DNA from: Microcebus murinus
Taxonomy: Eukaryota > Chordata > Mammalia > Primates > Cheirogaleidae
NCBI RefSeq assembly: GCF_040939455.1
Contig: NC_134106.1
Location: 89,721,001 to 89,785,000 of the forward strand
DNA length: 64,000 bases
Direction of reading: 5' to 3'
Part shown: positions 43,441 through 54,570 of the stretch, piece after piece
How positions within the stretch are numbered: the stretch's first letter is position 1
How the letters are laid out: each line of letters starts with the position of its first letter
Notes under the pieces: model-generated
Database searches by the model: none
What the model saw: the letters and a program-made list of their open reading frames with translations, nothing else
Told to the model about the DNA's origin: nothing
Made by a program: the position numbers and the translations under genes

Positions 43441-43864
43441 TCCTCTCCTTGCTGTCTATAGTGCCTTGAAGCTACCCGTCTGTAATCCACAAGATCTGCT
43501 CAATCCCTGACCCCTCCCAGAAAATTCGTGCTACCATCTTGCCTAAAAACCTGCCTAATTCTAACATTTCTTATACCATTTTCAAGTGGAGGTTCTTTTA
43601 GTTCATACCTCAAATGGCTTCAGGGCAGGGCTGGCTCATCATCACAGCCTTGGATTATTATCCACCACCACACACACCAAACGCAAAGGAACTCCTGTTG
43701 CTTAAAAGGATCATGCCATCCTATTTTATCCTCATCTTCGCTAATTTGTTACTCATGTCTACTGACCTCCAAGTCAAGTCCCTCATTCATTAAAGGCTTT
43801 AGCTGCTAATTAAATCTTCCTCTGCAGCTTTACTCTTGTCCTCATCATCAGTGACATCAGCATT
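43441..43864. other. Unassigned C/T-rich sequence
   Basis: Composition and 'ctccaagtcaagtccctcat' hint at plus-strand L2, not proven. The 93-codon frame (43528-43809) has no features. Confidence 0.35.
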
Positions 43865-43990
43865 AATTCATTCATCCAACAAATATTCATTGAACGTCTG
43901 TTGACAAACCATGTTCTAGTTGCTAGGGATACAATGTTGAACAAGACAAAAATGGAAAATCTACTTTTACGAGCTCACATGTATATGGGA
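43865..43990 (-). mobile_element. LINE2 3' end
   Basis: 'ttcattcatccaacaaatat', 'tgctagggatacaatgttga' and 'acaagacaaaaatggaaaat' form the reverse-complemented L2 terminus. Confidence 0.75.
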
Positions 43991-44639
43991 GAGGGAATCT
44001 ATATGGATGAACCGTTCAAACCTTACCCTAACCAGGGGCACAGCTGACTATATGAAGGGACGCCCCACCCCAGAGTTGTGTAATATAGCAGCCCTGTTAG
44101 CCTCTCCATTGCTCTCTTCCCAATCTCCAGTGACTTTTTTTCCCTACTTGACCTTACGTACTCACTCCCATGGATTGTAAGTACACTGCCATCACCAGAA
44201 TTTGCACTGAGTCTAATATCTCGTACTTAAATATTGAATTTTTTGATTCCCACTTTCCATTCTTGGGCTCACTTACTTCAGGGACCCTCTTATCCATTTT
44301 TCACCTTCACCATGCCTCCACATAACTGATCTGTCTGTCCCTTAGCTTCCTTCTGTCTTCAGGATAGATGAGAGAGCTGAACCCAAGAGTTAACCTTAAG
44401 CCAGAAATTCTCAAGGAGGCTGAAGTGGCCCCAGGTCATTGCTGCTGCTAACATGACTTCCTCCCTTTGTCGACCAGCCAGCCCAGCAGTGATAGTGCTT
44501 TATGGTGGCGTTAGTCTCCAGGTAACCCCTGTTCGACTGTTGGCAACCCCATTTGCCTTTGTAACCAATGCCCTGCACCAAAGTTCCTCTATTTAAATTC
44601 TTGAGGACACTTTTGTTATTTTGTTAGATCTTGACTAAG
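43991..44639. other. Unassigned sequence
   Basis: No element recognised; ordinary complexity. Confidence 0.35.
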
Positions 44640-45510
44640 ACATAAATGCAAAATCAGATCGAAAAGAAATTCAACATCAAACACTATCAGAAGGAAGTTA
44701 AAATCCAGTTTATATACCAACCAAATTGACAAAAAGTAAATAGTAGTTAATATGGCTGTAGAATTATATGTTTCCGCTTGGAGTGTAAATTGAAATAAGA
44801 AGTTGAGGTTGAAAAATGATTTAGCATTATTTGTAGACAAATTACTTTATTTGTGGACATTTGCATAACCAGCACTTCTAAATTATATTAGCTGGAGAAA
44901 CTTTTGCCTTGAGAAACAAAAGCTTATACAACAATTAGCATATTTTTAAAAAAGTTAGTAATAAGAAAATGAAAAGAAAGGCGATAACCCCAAATGACCA
45001 TTAGCAATAGAACAGATATTAATTTATGATATATATTAATATATATAATATATATATTCTCTAAGGGAAATATTATGAGGCAGTGAAAATGACTGAAATA
45101 CAACTCTCCACATAAAACATAATTTAATCTTGGATGTATAATGTTGAGTCAAATAGTCAAAGAATATAAGGAATATCTACCATTTATATAAAGCTCAAAA
45201 AGAAGTGAAATTAAACAACATATTGTTTATTATATATATATATGAGGCATTGAATTATTTTTTGGAAAAAAAGAAAAAAGGGGGAATAAACACAGTAATT
45301 ACCTGGGTTAAGTTAGCACAGGGCTGGGGCAGGGCAGATACCCATAGGTGAATGCAAAGGGTTTGCTAATGTACTAGATCCTAGATTAATTGGTGTTCAT
45401 TTAACCACTGTACTTCATAACATATATATGTATGTGTGTTTGTATATATACACATACACATACACACACGCACATGCACATCACAAATTTTTTTTGGAAT
45501 TTTTATATGT
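44640..45510 (+). mobile_element. Old L1M 3' end
   Basis: 'tggagtgtaaattgaaataa', 'aggcagtgaaaatgactgaa', 'taccatttatataaagctca' and 'cacagtaattacctgggtta' are the end of ORF2 and 3' UTR of an ancient L1M (MC-ME type) element. Many indels and two AT-rich expansions (45010-45060, 45225-45243). Confidence 0.75.
45420..45482. repeat. TA/TG to CA compound microsatellite
   Basis: TATATGTATGTGTG, then TATACACATACACA and CACACACGCA; the halves are partly self-complementary. Confidence 0.85.
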
Positions 45511-45653
45511 TTTAAATTATTGTCCTTATTTTTATACTACCAGTTCTCAGATCAGCCATTGGGAAACATCAGCTCCATAAGGTAGGACTTTTTCATCCCA
45601 TATATCCCATTATTCTATAAAATTTGAATGTTCTGAAGATAATAATAATAATA

Positions 45654-45717
45654 ATTCTGTACCATATATATTCTGTACCATATATATTCTGTACCAATAA
45701 TAATTCTGTACCATAAC
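45654..45717 (+). repeat. 16-base minisatellite, about four copies
   Basis: Unit ATTCTGTACCATATAT is exact in copies 1 and 2 (45654-45685) and altered in copies 3 and 4; an AAT run precedes it. Confidence 0.9.
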
Positions 45718-46544
45718 TAGCTAGATTCTTCCTAATCCCCCCATCATTAGTTCATTTTTAAATCCCATGCCATTGAATATGAGAGACTGTTACCTCTTAG
45801 AGGTTGTTACTTTGCTGCTCTATACTGAGGTTTCTCAGGAAGATGAGGAACTGACATTGCTTACGATGTGGTGGCTTTTGTGAGGATAAAACTGGGCAAT
45901 TTAAGTAAAGCATTTAACAATATCTGACATAAAGAAATATTCAAAATATGGTCATTCTTCTCACTATATTATCAATATAAATAATGATATTCTCATACAA
46001 ATATTAATATTGAGAAAGCACAGTGTGATTGTCTTCTAAAGTGTGGGCTTGACAGAGTTTTTTTCAGAGGGCCACAACATATGAGATGTCACATGTCATA
46101 ATTACAGAGCTGAGATCTCAGGTAAGCCACCCAAAAGGCATGAGCAGGACTTCTTGCTGCATAATCATGATCTTTGCCTAAGAATCCCCAAAATGCATTT
46201 ATCATGTCTTCGTGTTGGAAACTTGAGGTGGTGGATACCCCAATCACCATGATTTGATTATCACACATTGTATGCCTGTATCAAAACATCACATGTATCC
46301 TATAAATATAAACAACTATTATGTTCCCATAATAATGAAAAATAAAAATTAAATCAATGCCCAAAATGCATGCCTAATGCCCAGAAGGAAATGACCTAGT
46401 GGTCAGAATTAAAGTGTAAAGAGAAATAAATTATATGTTATTAATTACAATGAAACTCATTGGAGCTCCATCTTTACCTCCAACAATTTGGGTGTGAAGC
46501 TTAGCCTCTTGGATCCTCCTTTCCTAATCTACCTAACAGCTTAA
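45718..46544. other. Unassigned AT-rich sequence
   Basis: No gene. 'acatcacatgtatcctataa' near 46290 suggests the end of an old L1 or similar retroposon with A-rich tail at 46340; low certainty. Confidence 0.35.
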
Positions 46545-46815
46545 AAGACTGGGCTCTGCAATTAAACTGCCAGAGATTTGATGCATTGGATCCACTGTCA
46601 CACAACTGTGTGACTTGACTTAGTAAACTCTCTAAGCATTAGTTTCCTTATATGTAAGATAAAGACAGTGGTTGGAAAGGTTATATGAGATTATATATAT
46701 GTATATATGTGTGTGTGTGTACTGTAAGTAAAATATCATCACATTAGTTTATAAAGGGTTTAGCCAAGTAGCAAGCACATTTATAGTGCTCAACAAATGT
46801 TTTGGCCATCACTGT
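46545..46815 (+). mobile_element. MIR SINE with internal TA/TG repeat
   Basis: 'caactgtgtgacttgactta', 'cattagtttccttatatgta' and 'tagtgctcaacaaatgtttt' outline a full MIR. A TA/TG tract at 46692-46721 lies in its middle. Confidence 0.75.
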
Positions 46816-47399
46816 TCTCTAACTTGGTCACTGCATCTATTTGAAGCCCACGGCCACCTCCCATTTATCTTTATAACTCTAGACCTCAATGCATCTGAGA
46901 TATACATAGTGCACATTCAATGGACCTTTGTTGACTTCCATTTTTGATGATCACGAAGAACCTAGTTAAGTCTTTAGCGTTCATGTAAAGTTTACTCAGA
47001 GAACTCTTTGGAGTTAATTCGTGCTATGCTCTTGGTAAAACATGGCTTCCATGGTAGCAAGAGGGGAAATGTCTATATTTTAAAAGGCTTCATGGACTGC
47101 CAAGAACTGTTATAAAACAATATTTTGATGAGTTATACAGTAAATGAATCAGAAACATATGAGTTTAATTTCCCTGAAAATACATGTGGGTTTAAAAATG
47201 AAAGGAAAGGAATGTTGGCACAATTTGCTATGCCAAACCCAAAATGTTAAAAAAATATTTTAAGATATTAGGATGCACAAGTTCTAAATGCAGCTTAATT
47301 TGCTCATCTTTCAGTGGCCTGCACCCAATGTACCTGTTGCGTCTGGTCTCCCATAGTCAGAATAAGGAAAATCTAAAAGGGGGTGGGGAGGGATGGCAT
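46816..47399. other. Unassigned sequence
   Basis: Nothing recognised beyond possible L2 tail text at 46910-46940; no gene. Confidence 0.35.
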
Positions 47400-47500
47400 A
47401 AGACAAGGAGCCACAAGTTCCAAGTCTTAGTCCTGGCTCTGCCACTGGCTAGCTGTGGGGCTCTAGATTAATCACTTAGCCGTCCTGGACCTGAGCTCAG
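47400..47500 (+). mobile_element. MIR 5' fragment
   Basis: 'tcctggctctgccactggct' with 'agctgtggggctctag' is the conserved MIR core; the element stops after the 'cttagccgtcctggacctg' region. Confidence 0.75.
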
Positions 47501-48054
47501 GAAAACAGTCCAGGACTCACAGGATTTGGGGGAGTGCTGTTAGAATGAGAGATCAGAAAACAATGATAAGCCCAGGACAATAGGGACCAGAACAAAAAGT
47601 GAGATGGTGCCCTCAGGGTGGGGCAAGTGTCCAGGTGAGCCCAGATCCTTATTTCAGAGGGAAACAGACATGCACAAGATGAACACATGACCAACTACTG
47701 AGAAATCTCCAGCAAAGTTAAGTAGCGGTATCCTTGGAGCAGGGGAAGGGTGGTGGGGCGGGGGAGGGTGGGGGATGCATTATAGACTACTCCTGTTTAC
47801 CAATATCCTCAATCCCCTGTATCCTCTGCTTTCTACCACACCCACAGTGCAAATCCGCACATTCAGAACATACCTCAGAAGTACGGTCTGCAACTTCAGC
47901 TGGACACTCAGGAATCTCTTTCTATTCTTCTGGTTCACTGTTCTTTTCCATTATGCTTACTCCAAACTCATTAATCAACTAAACCCTTCTACTAAAACCA
48001 TTATCATCTTATTTACAGCAAATGTGGGGCCATCAGGCATTAATCAACATTATT
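47501..48054. other. Unassigned sequence containing a G-rich tract
   Basis: No repeat family recognised. The long plus-strand frame 47775-48266 continues into the simple repeats and is not a gene. Confidence 0.4.
47742..47774 (+). other. Strong G-quadruplex motif
   Basis: Six G-runs of 3-5 bases separated by loops of 1-4 bases within 33 bases; fits the canonical G4 pattern in more than one register. Confidence 0.75.
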
Positions 48055-48055
48055 C

Positions 48056-48104
<49 letters not shown>

Positions 48105-48107
48105 GTT
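48055..48107. repeat. (TA)n microsatellite
   Basis: About 25 TA units with G and C breaks that keep it largely self-complementary. Confidence 0.95.
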
Positions 48108-48141
48108 CTGCCCACCCCCACCTGTATTAGTCATCTGAAAC

Positions 48142-48144
<3 letters not shown>

Positions 48145-48191
<47 letters not shown>

Positions 48192-48215
48192 TCTCTCTCT
48201 CTCTCTCCCCCCCTC
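48145..48215. repeat. (CT)n microsatellite
   Basis: Roughly 30 CT units with a few extra C, ending in a C-run. A polypyrimidine mirror-repeat tract able to form triplex DNA. Confidence 0.95.
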
Positions 48216-48512
48216 CTCCTACCCACCACTACCACCACTATCTCAGTTTGGAAGTTTAATAAATAAATTGCATTTTTTCCAATAAAGGCCATTCCATTGC
48301 CTTAAAGATGTTTTCAACATTTTTAAAATCCATTAATAAACAGACAATATCTTAATATAAATATGAATAAATAACATAAAAGGAAAATTCTCAAAAAAAT
48401 AAATAATAAACAATAATGCCAGATTCACATATTAAAATATGTTCTTTCTGGGCAGGAAATATACAAAATGAGCCTGGAGCAGCTTATAATGCCAAAAAAT
48501 TAGAAAATGTTC
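48216..48512. other. AT-rich spacer
   Basis: A-rich text resembling a decayed L1 tail; not assigned. Confidence 0.35.
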
Positions 48513-48633
48513 AAACAGGAGGGAGGAAAGGTAGAAAGAAAAGAAGGAAAAAGGGATAGAAGGAGGTGAGGGAGAAAAGGAGGGAGGGAGGAAAGAATGG
48601 AGGGAGACAAGGAGGAAGGGAGGGAGGGAGAAA
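48513..48633. repeat. GGAA/GGGA purine-rich repeat
   Basis: Over 100 bases almost entirely purine, built from GGAGGGA- and GGAAA-type units. The overlapping minus-strand frames (Pro/Ser/Leu-rich) are repeat translations. Confidence 0.9.
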
Positions 48634-48639
48634 TCTGCA

Positions 48640-49347
48640 ATGAGGAAGATATCTCAAAGTGACATAGGAACCAACTGAAATGGCTCCTAATGGCCAAAGT
48701 TGGAGTAATCTTAGCAATAAAATAAAGGAGTAGTATATTATAACACAAGTATAAAATAAATATCCATGAAGTCATATTGATATAATTATAAAAATGAATG
48801 AATGAATGTAGAATAGACAAATCTCTCTTGCAGAAGAGCTCCAAACAATGTATGTAGGCACTCAGTCCTCAAGAAGTTAAAAGATAACTTCTCTCTCCTT
48901 AAATGTGGGGCCACTCATAAAACTTCCTTCTAATGAGTATAATATGGAAAGAGAAAACAAAAGAGTCACTTTACAGTTGCAGAAACTTAATAAACATTAC
49001 TTTTGCCAGGTGATCAAAGTTAACATTAGCATTTATAAGTTATGTTGATACCATATACCCTGGATATATTGTGATAAAAATGATGCTTTTCCTCTCTTGT
49101 CTTCCACATAATCCCAGTCTAATCACCAGAAAAATATCAGGCAAATCCCAAAGGAGATATTCTCTACAAATGCCTGACCCATATGCCTTAAAACTGTCAA
49201 GGTCACCAAAATCAAGAAAAGTCAAAAAACCTGTTAAGGCCAAGAGGAGCTAAGGAGACAAGACAACTGAAAATAATGTGGTATCCTAGACAGAAAAGGG
49301 ACATTAGGTAAAAACTAAGAAAATCATTAAGAAGCATGGACTTTAGC
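48640..49347 (+). mobile_element. Old L1M 3' end, part 1
   Basis: 'cacaagtataaaataaatat', 'atgtggggccactcataaaa', 'gagctaaggagacaagacaa' and 'agaaaagggacattaggtaa' follow the L1MC/ME 3' UTR. Interrupted by an Alu at 49362 and resumed at 49708. Confidence 0.75.
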
Positions 49348-49361
49348 TAATAATAATGAAT
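49348..49361 (+). repeat. Target-site duplication (left) of AluJ-like element
   Basis: TAATAATAATGAAT; the right copy at 49694-49707 differs at two positions, which fits an old insertion. Confidence 0.55.
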
Positions 49362-49693
49362 CGGCCAGGTGTGGTGGCTCACACCTATCACCCCAGCACT
49401 TTGGGAGGCCACGGCAGGAGAATTTCTTGAGGCCAGGAGTTTGAGACCAGTGTGGACAACATAGCAAGACCCTATTTCTACAAAAAATAAGAAAAAATAT
49501 TAGGAAAAAGAAAATAGCCAAGTGTGATGGTGTATGCCTATAGTCCCAGCTACTCAGGAGGCTGAGGCAGGAGAATCATTTGCACCCAGGAGTTTGAGGC
49601 TGCAATGAACAATGATCATGCCACCACTGTGCTGCAGCCTAGGTAACAGAGAGAGACCCCTTTCTCTAAAAATAATAATAATAGTGATATTAA
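49362..49693 (+). mobile_element. AluJ-like SINE
   Basis: 'ggccaggtgtggtggctcac', 'cactttgggaggccacggca', middle A-rich linker, 'agtcccagctactcaggagg' and 'tgctgcagcctaggtaacag', followed by an A-rich tail of AATAAT units. Complete dimer with many substitutions and lost CpGs, hence old. No strepsirrhine-specific linker. Confidence 0.92.
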
Positions 49694-49707
49694 TAACAAT
49701 AATAAAT

Positions 49708-49860
49708 TAATAGTGGTTCATTAATTTTAGTTAATATACCACACTAATGTCAGATGTTAATAATAGGGGCAACAGGTGTCTGGGAACTCTCTACTATCTT
49801 AGCAAGTTTTCTATAAATATAAAACTGATCTAGAATAAAAAGCAGCTTTTTAAAAAATAT
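49708..49860 (+). mobile_element. Old L1M 3' end, part 2
   Basis: 'taataggggcaacaggtgtc', 'tgggaactctctactatctt' and 'aaactgatctagaataaaaa' complete the L1M terminus, including its signal and tail. Confidence 0.75.
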
Positions 49861-49959
49861 CCATTCTTAATATACTAAATGAATATTTTTTAAGAGATTT
49901 AGCTTTTTACATATGCTGACAACGGTTGTTAAAAAGTAGAGAAACAGTATTAATTAGAA

Positions 49960-50480
49960 AATGAATATTCACACTCTGGAGGTGTAAAATCATATAACTG
50001 TTGTAGAGAGCAGTTTGAATTAAGAAATATTTAAATGAAACATGCACATTGGTTCAGACATCTTATTTCTAGAATGTATACCAATGATGTTTATCTCATA
50101 AGTAAGAAAATACATAAGAATGCTTCTTGCAGCTAAAGGCTTATCAATTTGAGACTCATTAAGTAAAAAGTGGTACATCCAATATTACACAGCCATTAAA
50201 ATTGTGCACTTGGAAACATTGTACCCATATCACAGTTTTTATTAAAATTGCAGGGCTGACCTATTTGTGTAAATGCAATAAGATCTTATATGGTAAATAT
50301 ATGAACACACAAAAACATCTGTATACATATGGAGACGTTAATCAAAATATTAGCAGTAGTTAATGGAAAAGGGTAGATATTAGGTTATTATTTATTATCT
50401 TTATGCATTAAATTGAGTCTATAAAGTATTATAAATATATTTTATGTTTTAATCTATATAGTTTCTATTTGTTTTTAAAA
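49960..50480 (+). mobile_element. Old L1M/HAL1-type 3' fragment
   Basis: 'gagagcagtttgaattaaga', 'acatcttatttctagaatgt', 'attacacagccattaaaatt' and 'tacatatggagacgttaatc' trace the end of ORF2 and 3' UTR of an ancient L1. Confidence 0.65.
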
Positions 50481-50649
50481 TTTACATTTCTATGGAGTAT
50501 CTTATCCTGGTGAACAAGTTGGTCATCATGAGCTTCCTTTGCTTCTCATATTTACTGCCCATGGAAAGAGTTTCCTAGACCCAGCCTCACACTCACAGTA
50601 CAGCTCTTTGAATCTCAACAAGTTAATTGGAAAAAAAATGAATATAAAC
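50481..50649. other. Unassigned sequence
   Basis: Short gap between repeats; nothing recognised. Confidence 0.4.
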
Positions 50650-50720
50650 GTGAACAGAAAGAAACTGAAGTCTTAAATAGTTGAAGAACTTGACCAAGGT
50701 CACATTGTTGGTTAGTAGCT
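50650..50720 (-). mobile_element. MIR fragment
   Basis: 'gaaactgaagtcttaaatag' and 'gaccaaggtcacattgttgg' match reverse-complemented MIR. Confidence 0.6.
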
Positions 50721-50839
50721 TCCTTGGGATTCATATACTGATCTGTTTTATACCAGACCTAGTTTTATAACTATACAACATTGTTCTGGAAACAGGCAGA
50801 TTGTAACTCTCTGAAATTGTTCTAATCTTGACTTCTCCA

Positions 50840-51010
50840 CGCCCTAGCAGTACGAATACTGAGCAATTTAAGCCATCTCTCAGATCTTCACTCTCATCAT
50901 CTGCAAACCTGAGGTAACAGCACTCACTCTGCAAAATCATGTGAGCAGAAGACAATACTGCCAGAGGGAATGACCCAGAATAGGTGCTTAATAAACATTG
51001 TTTGAGATAA
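50840..51010 (+). mobile_element. MIR SINE
   Basis: 'gagcaatttaagccatctct', 'catctgcaaacctgaggtaa' and 'taggtgcttaataaacattg' run to the MIR tail. Confidence 0.65.
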
Positions 51011-51568
51011 ATAGATAAATGAATGTAGGAACAATAAATGTTAGCTAAATACAGTATGATAACCAGTTTTGTCAACACACTAGTGGAGTAAAAGCTTTCT
51101 AATCATGAACCATCTTTCACAGGAATTATTCATCACGAAATCTAGGACTGTATATGTTTGTTCACCACTAAGTGGTCCTTTCTCAATAAGTTTAATCTTC
51201 CTCAAAAATGTTCATTCTTCCTCAAATGCATATTGTAAACTATTTGAAAAGTTGTCATTTTTTTTCTCATGGGAAAAATATATATAAATCTAAGATAAGA
51301 TATCTAGAAAATATCTAGAAAGTCTAGTAAAAAAAATTGGAAGCAAAACTCAAAACTACAACCCAAGCACTGATGCCTCTCATTAATTGATTGAATTTGA
51401 TATGAATTAAGAAAATGCTTAAAGTTATTTTCCCATTTTTTTATGCCAGGCTCTGTCAATTACCTGGATGAAGGATATATAAACATCTAAAGATTGATCT
51501 TCTTCATCAATTTAAAAAATGAGAGGATACAATCTTTAATTCAATAAGAGTTTCTAAAGATTTGTTTC

Positions 51569-51662
51569 TTAAAAATAAATATATTTGAAATATATTAAAT
51601 ATATTAATATATTTGAAATATATTAAATATAATAATATATTAAAAATAAATATATTTGAAAG
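51569..51662. repeat. AT-rich minisatellite
   Basis: The block 'aatatatttgaaatatatta' recurs with slippage, giving about four irregular copies. Confidence 0.8.
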
Positions 51663-52046
51663 AGAACACAAAGCTGTGAAACAAGAAAATGTATTAAAAT
51701 TCCTTAACATTTAAACTCTCCTAAGTGAAAAACTTTCCACAGGCCCAATAGTGAGGGATGAGCTAAAACTCTGGTGGGAACCAGTGCTGGGGGTTTATCT
51801 ACAATGACTATGGTTAAAATCCAGGACCTTTTTGACCTGTTCAGTGGTGGGTTTACATTGAAACTGTTATAAATTATTACAGAGGTGAAGCCAAGCCAAA
51901 CAGTCCAACATAAATATATCTGCAGACATACTGGCTACTATATATTCTAAACACTGTCGGTAAATGAATAAACAGAGCTTTCTAAATCATTTAAGAAAAT
52001 ATATTCATAAAATCAATAATTTTTAGTTTCCAGTTTGAGCTCCTCT

Positions 52047-52047
<1 letters not shown>

Positions 52048-52087
<40 letters not shown>
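52048..52087. repeat. (GA)n microsatellite
   Basis: About 16 pure GA units, then GAAAGAGAGA. Confidence 0.95.
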
Positions 52088-53014
52088 CCTACTCTATCTA
52101 ATTTTTTGGAATCTGTAAATATCATGGATTCCCAAGCTGCTCTCTTCCTGCGATAATGGCCAGAACCTCACACTTTTCTAAGTGATGTGTGAATGTTTTT
52201 CAGTTTGAATACTTGACTAATCTCTACCTGTTGAAATTGTTCCACTGCATTACACAAGTTAAATATTTGAGCTCCACAATTTCAACAGACTGACTCTGCA
52301 ACTGTATAAAGGGACAAAGAAGGATAATATGACAGTCTGATTTTTCCTTGGGTTGTTGGGATACCAGCAAGACTGCTGGCTTGCCCGTATGGGTGAATCA
52401 TAGCCAACCAGAGGAGACCAAATTTTGTGGTCTGGTTTTATTTGCCTAGTCATATAACTCAGGGCTTTAAGTCTGCACATTGTTGACCAAAACATTAATT
52501 GTGGCAAAATAGTTTGTGTCTGTACTGAAAGAGTAATACCAGGGTAACCCACATGTAGTGACCATGAATTAGTTAAACATGTCGGGGGAAAGGCATGAGG
52601 CAGTGTTTTGTTGCAGGGGAAAAGCTCCTAACCTCTGAAGCTAAAGTCATTGGGAGGTCTCATGTTGAAGACAGCTTCAATAGAAATGAGGTTGTTTTTT
52701 GGGAGGGAGGTGAGGCTGCCAGTTAAAGCAACAGGGATTGTAAGTCAATGCTTTCCTGGTTAGTATTTATTTTCTCTTTGTGCTCCAGTATTAATCAATG
52801 TAATTGTCTTCTCTGTCATCTGAGATTCCTTATCTATTAAACAGAGCCAACTTGTGACAATCTGCAGCTCACTTTTCCTAAGGGTAAATTGCCTTCACTT
52901 TTCCCTTTAGTGATAGGTAGTATCTAGGAAATTGTGATATAATCAATGAATGTTGAACACAGGGGAGAAACCAAACCCCAAAATGTCAAACTGAATGTCA
53001 CAAAATAAGAAGAA

Positions 53015-53310
53015 TATAAAAAGAAATGGGCGACAGAAATGAAAAGAAACTTCTCCAAAGAAGACAGAATAATGGCATGCAAACATATAAAGAAATGCTC
53101 AACTTCTCTAATTATTAGAGAAATGCAAATCAAAACCACAATGAGATACCACCTAACCCCAGTAAAAATGGCCTATATCAAGAAATCCCAAAACAACAAA
53201 TGCTGGTGAGGATGCGGAGAGACAAGAACACTCCTACACTGCTGGTGGGACTGCAAATTTGTGCAACCTTTGTGGAAAAGAATTTGGAGATACCTCAAAC
53301 AAATACAAAT
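53015..53310 (+). mobile_element. L1 ORF2 fragment
   Basis: 'gaaacttctccaaagaagac', 'aatcaaaaccacaatgagat', 'accacctaaccccagtaaaa', 'ctgctggtgggactgcaaat' are ORF2 C-terminal coding text; truncated at both ends, no 3' UTR. Its 3' side abuts a hAT relic within about 70 bases. Confidence 0.85.
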
Positions 53311-53379
53311 CTTAGTATTAATTTAGAAGATCTAAATAATTCAATGAACTAATGCCTTTTTCAAATGACCCTTTGAAAA

Positions 53380-54051
53380 ACTGACCCACAATATTAGAAA
53401 ATTATACATGGATAAAACATCCATTCAAAGGTCAAAAAAAAAAAAAAACTCAATGGATTTTTTTTCTGTAAACCATACACCGTTGTGGTGTGCAATGAAT
53501 TTTAATATAATAGAAAATCAAAAGTTGATCAATATGTTTTCAGATTATACATTGAAACTATTCTTTTTAGAAAATATCCTTTGCAAGTTTTGCTATAATA
53601 TCAAAGAATATCCACAAGTATTTAAAAGCTGATTATAATACTCCTTTTTGGCAACCACATATCTGTGTGAGATTGAATTCTCTACTTAGATATCAACCAA
53701 AACAATGTATTACACTGAATGAATGCAAAAACAGATAAGAGAGAAGCTGCCTTCTTTAAATCAACCATTAAAAAGATTTGCAAAATATAAAAGTTTCACA
53801 AAAACATAAAACAATACGATGCTTCTCACTTTTGTTTTTTAAAAATACAGTGATTTTAATAAAAATATGTTTGCATTTTATAATTTGTTATTGATATATT
53901 CAAATGTGTTAATAAACTTTTTTTTAAAATATCAGTTTTAATATATAGTGAATAAATATAAATAAACATAAATAACATCTCTTTGGGGTTCCCAGTATTT
54001 TTTTTAAAGTAAAAGGAAAAATCTTGAGATCAAAAGGTTTGAGAACTGCTG
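53380..54051 (+). pseudogene. hAT-Charlie transposon 3' end with transposase relic
   Basis: 'ttatacatggataaaacatc' onward encodes the degenerate C-terminal (dimerisation-type) part of a hAT transposase, with remnants such as 'accacatatctgtgtgagat' and 'caaccaaaacaatgtattac'. It ends in a non-coding tail and a terminal inverted repeat 'tttgagaactgctg'. An A-run of 14 near 53440 and frameshifts break the frame. Family within Charlie is not named. Confidence 0.65.
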
Positions 54052-54429
54052 ATCTAAACAATCATTGATAATCCCTTTTCCTTTCCCCCTGCTCTTTGAA
54101 ACCAGCTTTCTTTAATTTAGTTTCATATTTCTTATTTCAAAATCATAGCTCTAAGCCCCTGCTAGTATCATCCATGTGTGGGAGAACCACTCTCTTGTTC
54201 TCCAGATTCCCACATTAGAAGGAGAGGGAAGGTAAAGAAAGAGAAGAGAAGAGGTGAGAGAAGAGGAGAGGGGAAGGGAGGGCAGAGAGAAGAATGGCAA
54301 GGCAAGCACCCTGTCCTTCCCACTTGAAAGCTCCTCCATAATCCAGAACCTAGTGGGCTGGTATCTGGCACAGCATGGAGCTTCCAGGACCCAGACCCAG
54401 GACTAAAGCTACATCTGTTCTCACCCATT
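54052..54429. other. Unassigned sequence with GA-rich tract
   Basis: 54215-54300 is a purine-rich GGA/GAGA tract. The overlapping minus-strand frames are translations of it. Nothing else recognised. Confidence 0.45.
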
Positions 54430-54570
54430 GATGCCATGTCCTGTTTGCTGTTAAATATGTTTAGTATCACTCTGGCACATAGCATCTTTAGAAGGATTAA
54501 TTAATACAACATATGTAAAGTGCTAGCACAGTGCATAAATACACTAAGTGGTAGACATCATTATCATTAT
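54430..54570 (+). mobile_element. MIR 3' half
   Basis: 'agcatctttagaaggattaa', 'catatgtaaagtgctagcac' and 'acactaagtggtagacatca' follow MIR to its tail. Confidence 0.65.

Larger units (their letters stand above)
51011..53014. other. Unassigned AT-rich sequence
   Basis: About 2 kb in which I recognise only the simple repeats at 51569 and 52048. No gene; a 97-codon minus-strand frame at 52259-52552 shows no domain. Confidence 0.35.

Noticed and set aside
47775..48266. 163-codon plus-strand open frame, one of the longest in the window
   Set aside because: Its second half is a translation of the TA and CT microsatellites, and the first half has no recognisable protein features.
48500..48844. 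Pro/Ser-rich minus-strand frames as low-complexity proteins
   Set aside because: They translate the GGAA-type purine repeat in reverse.
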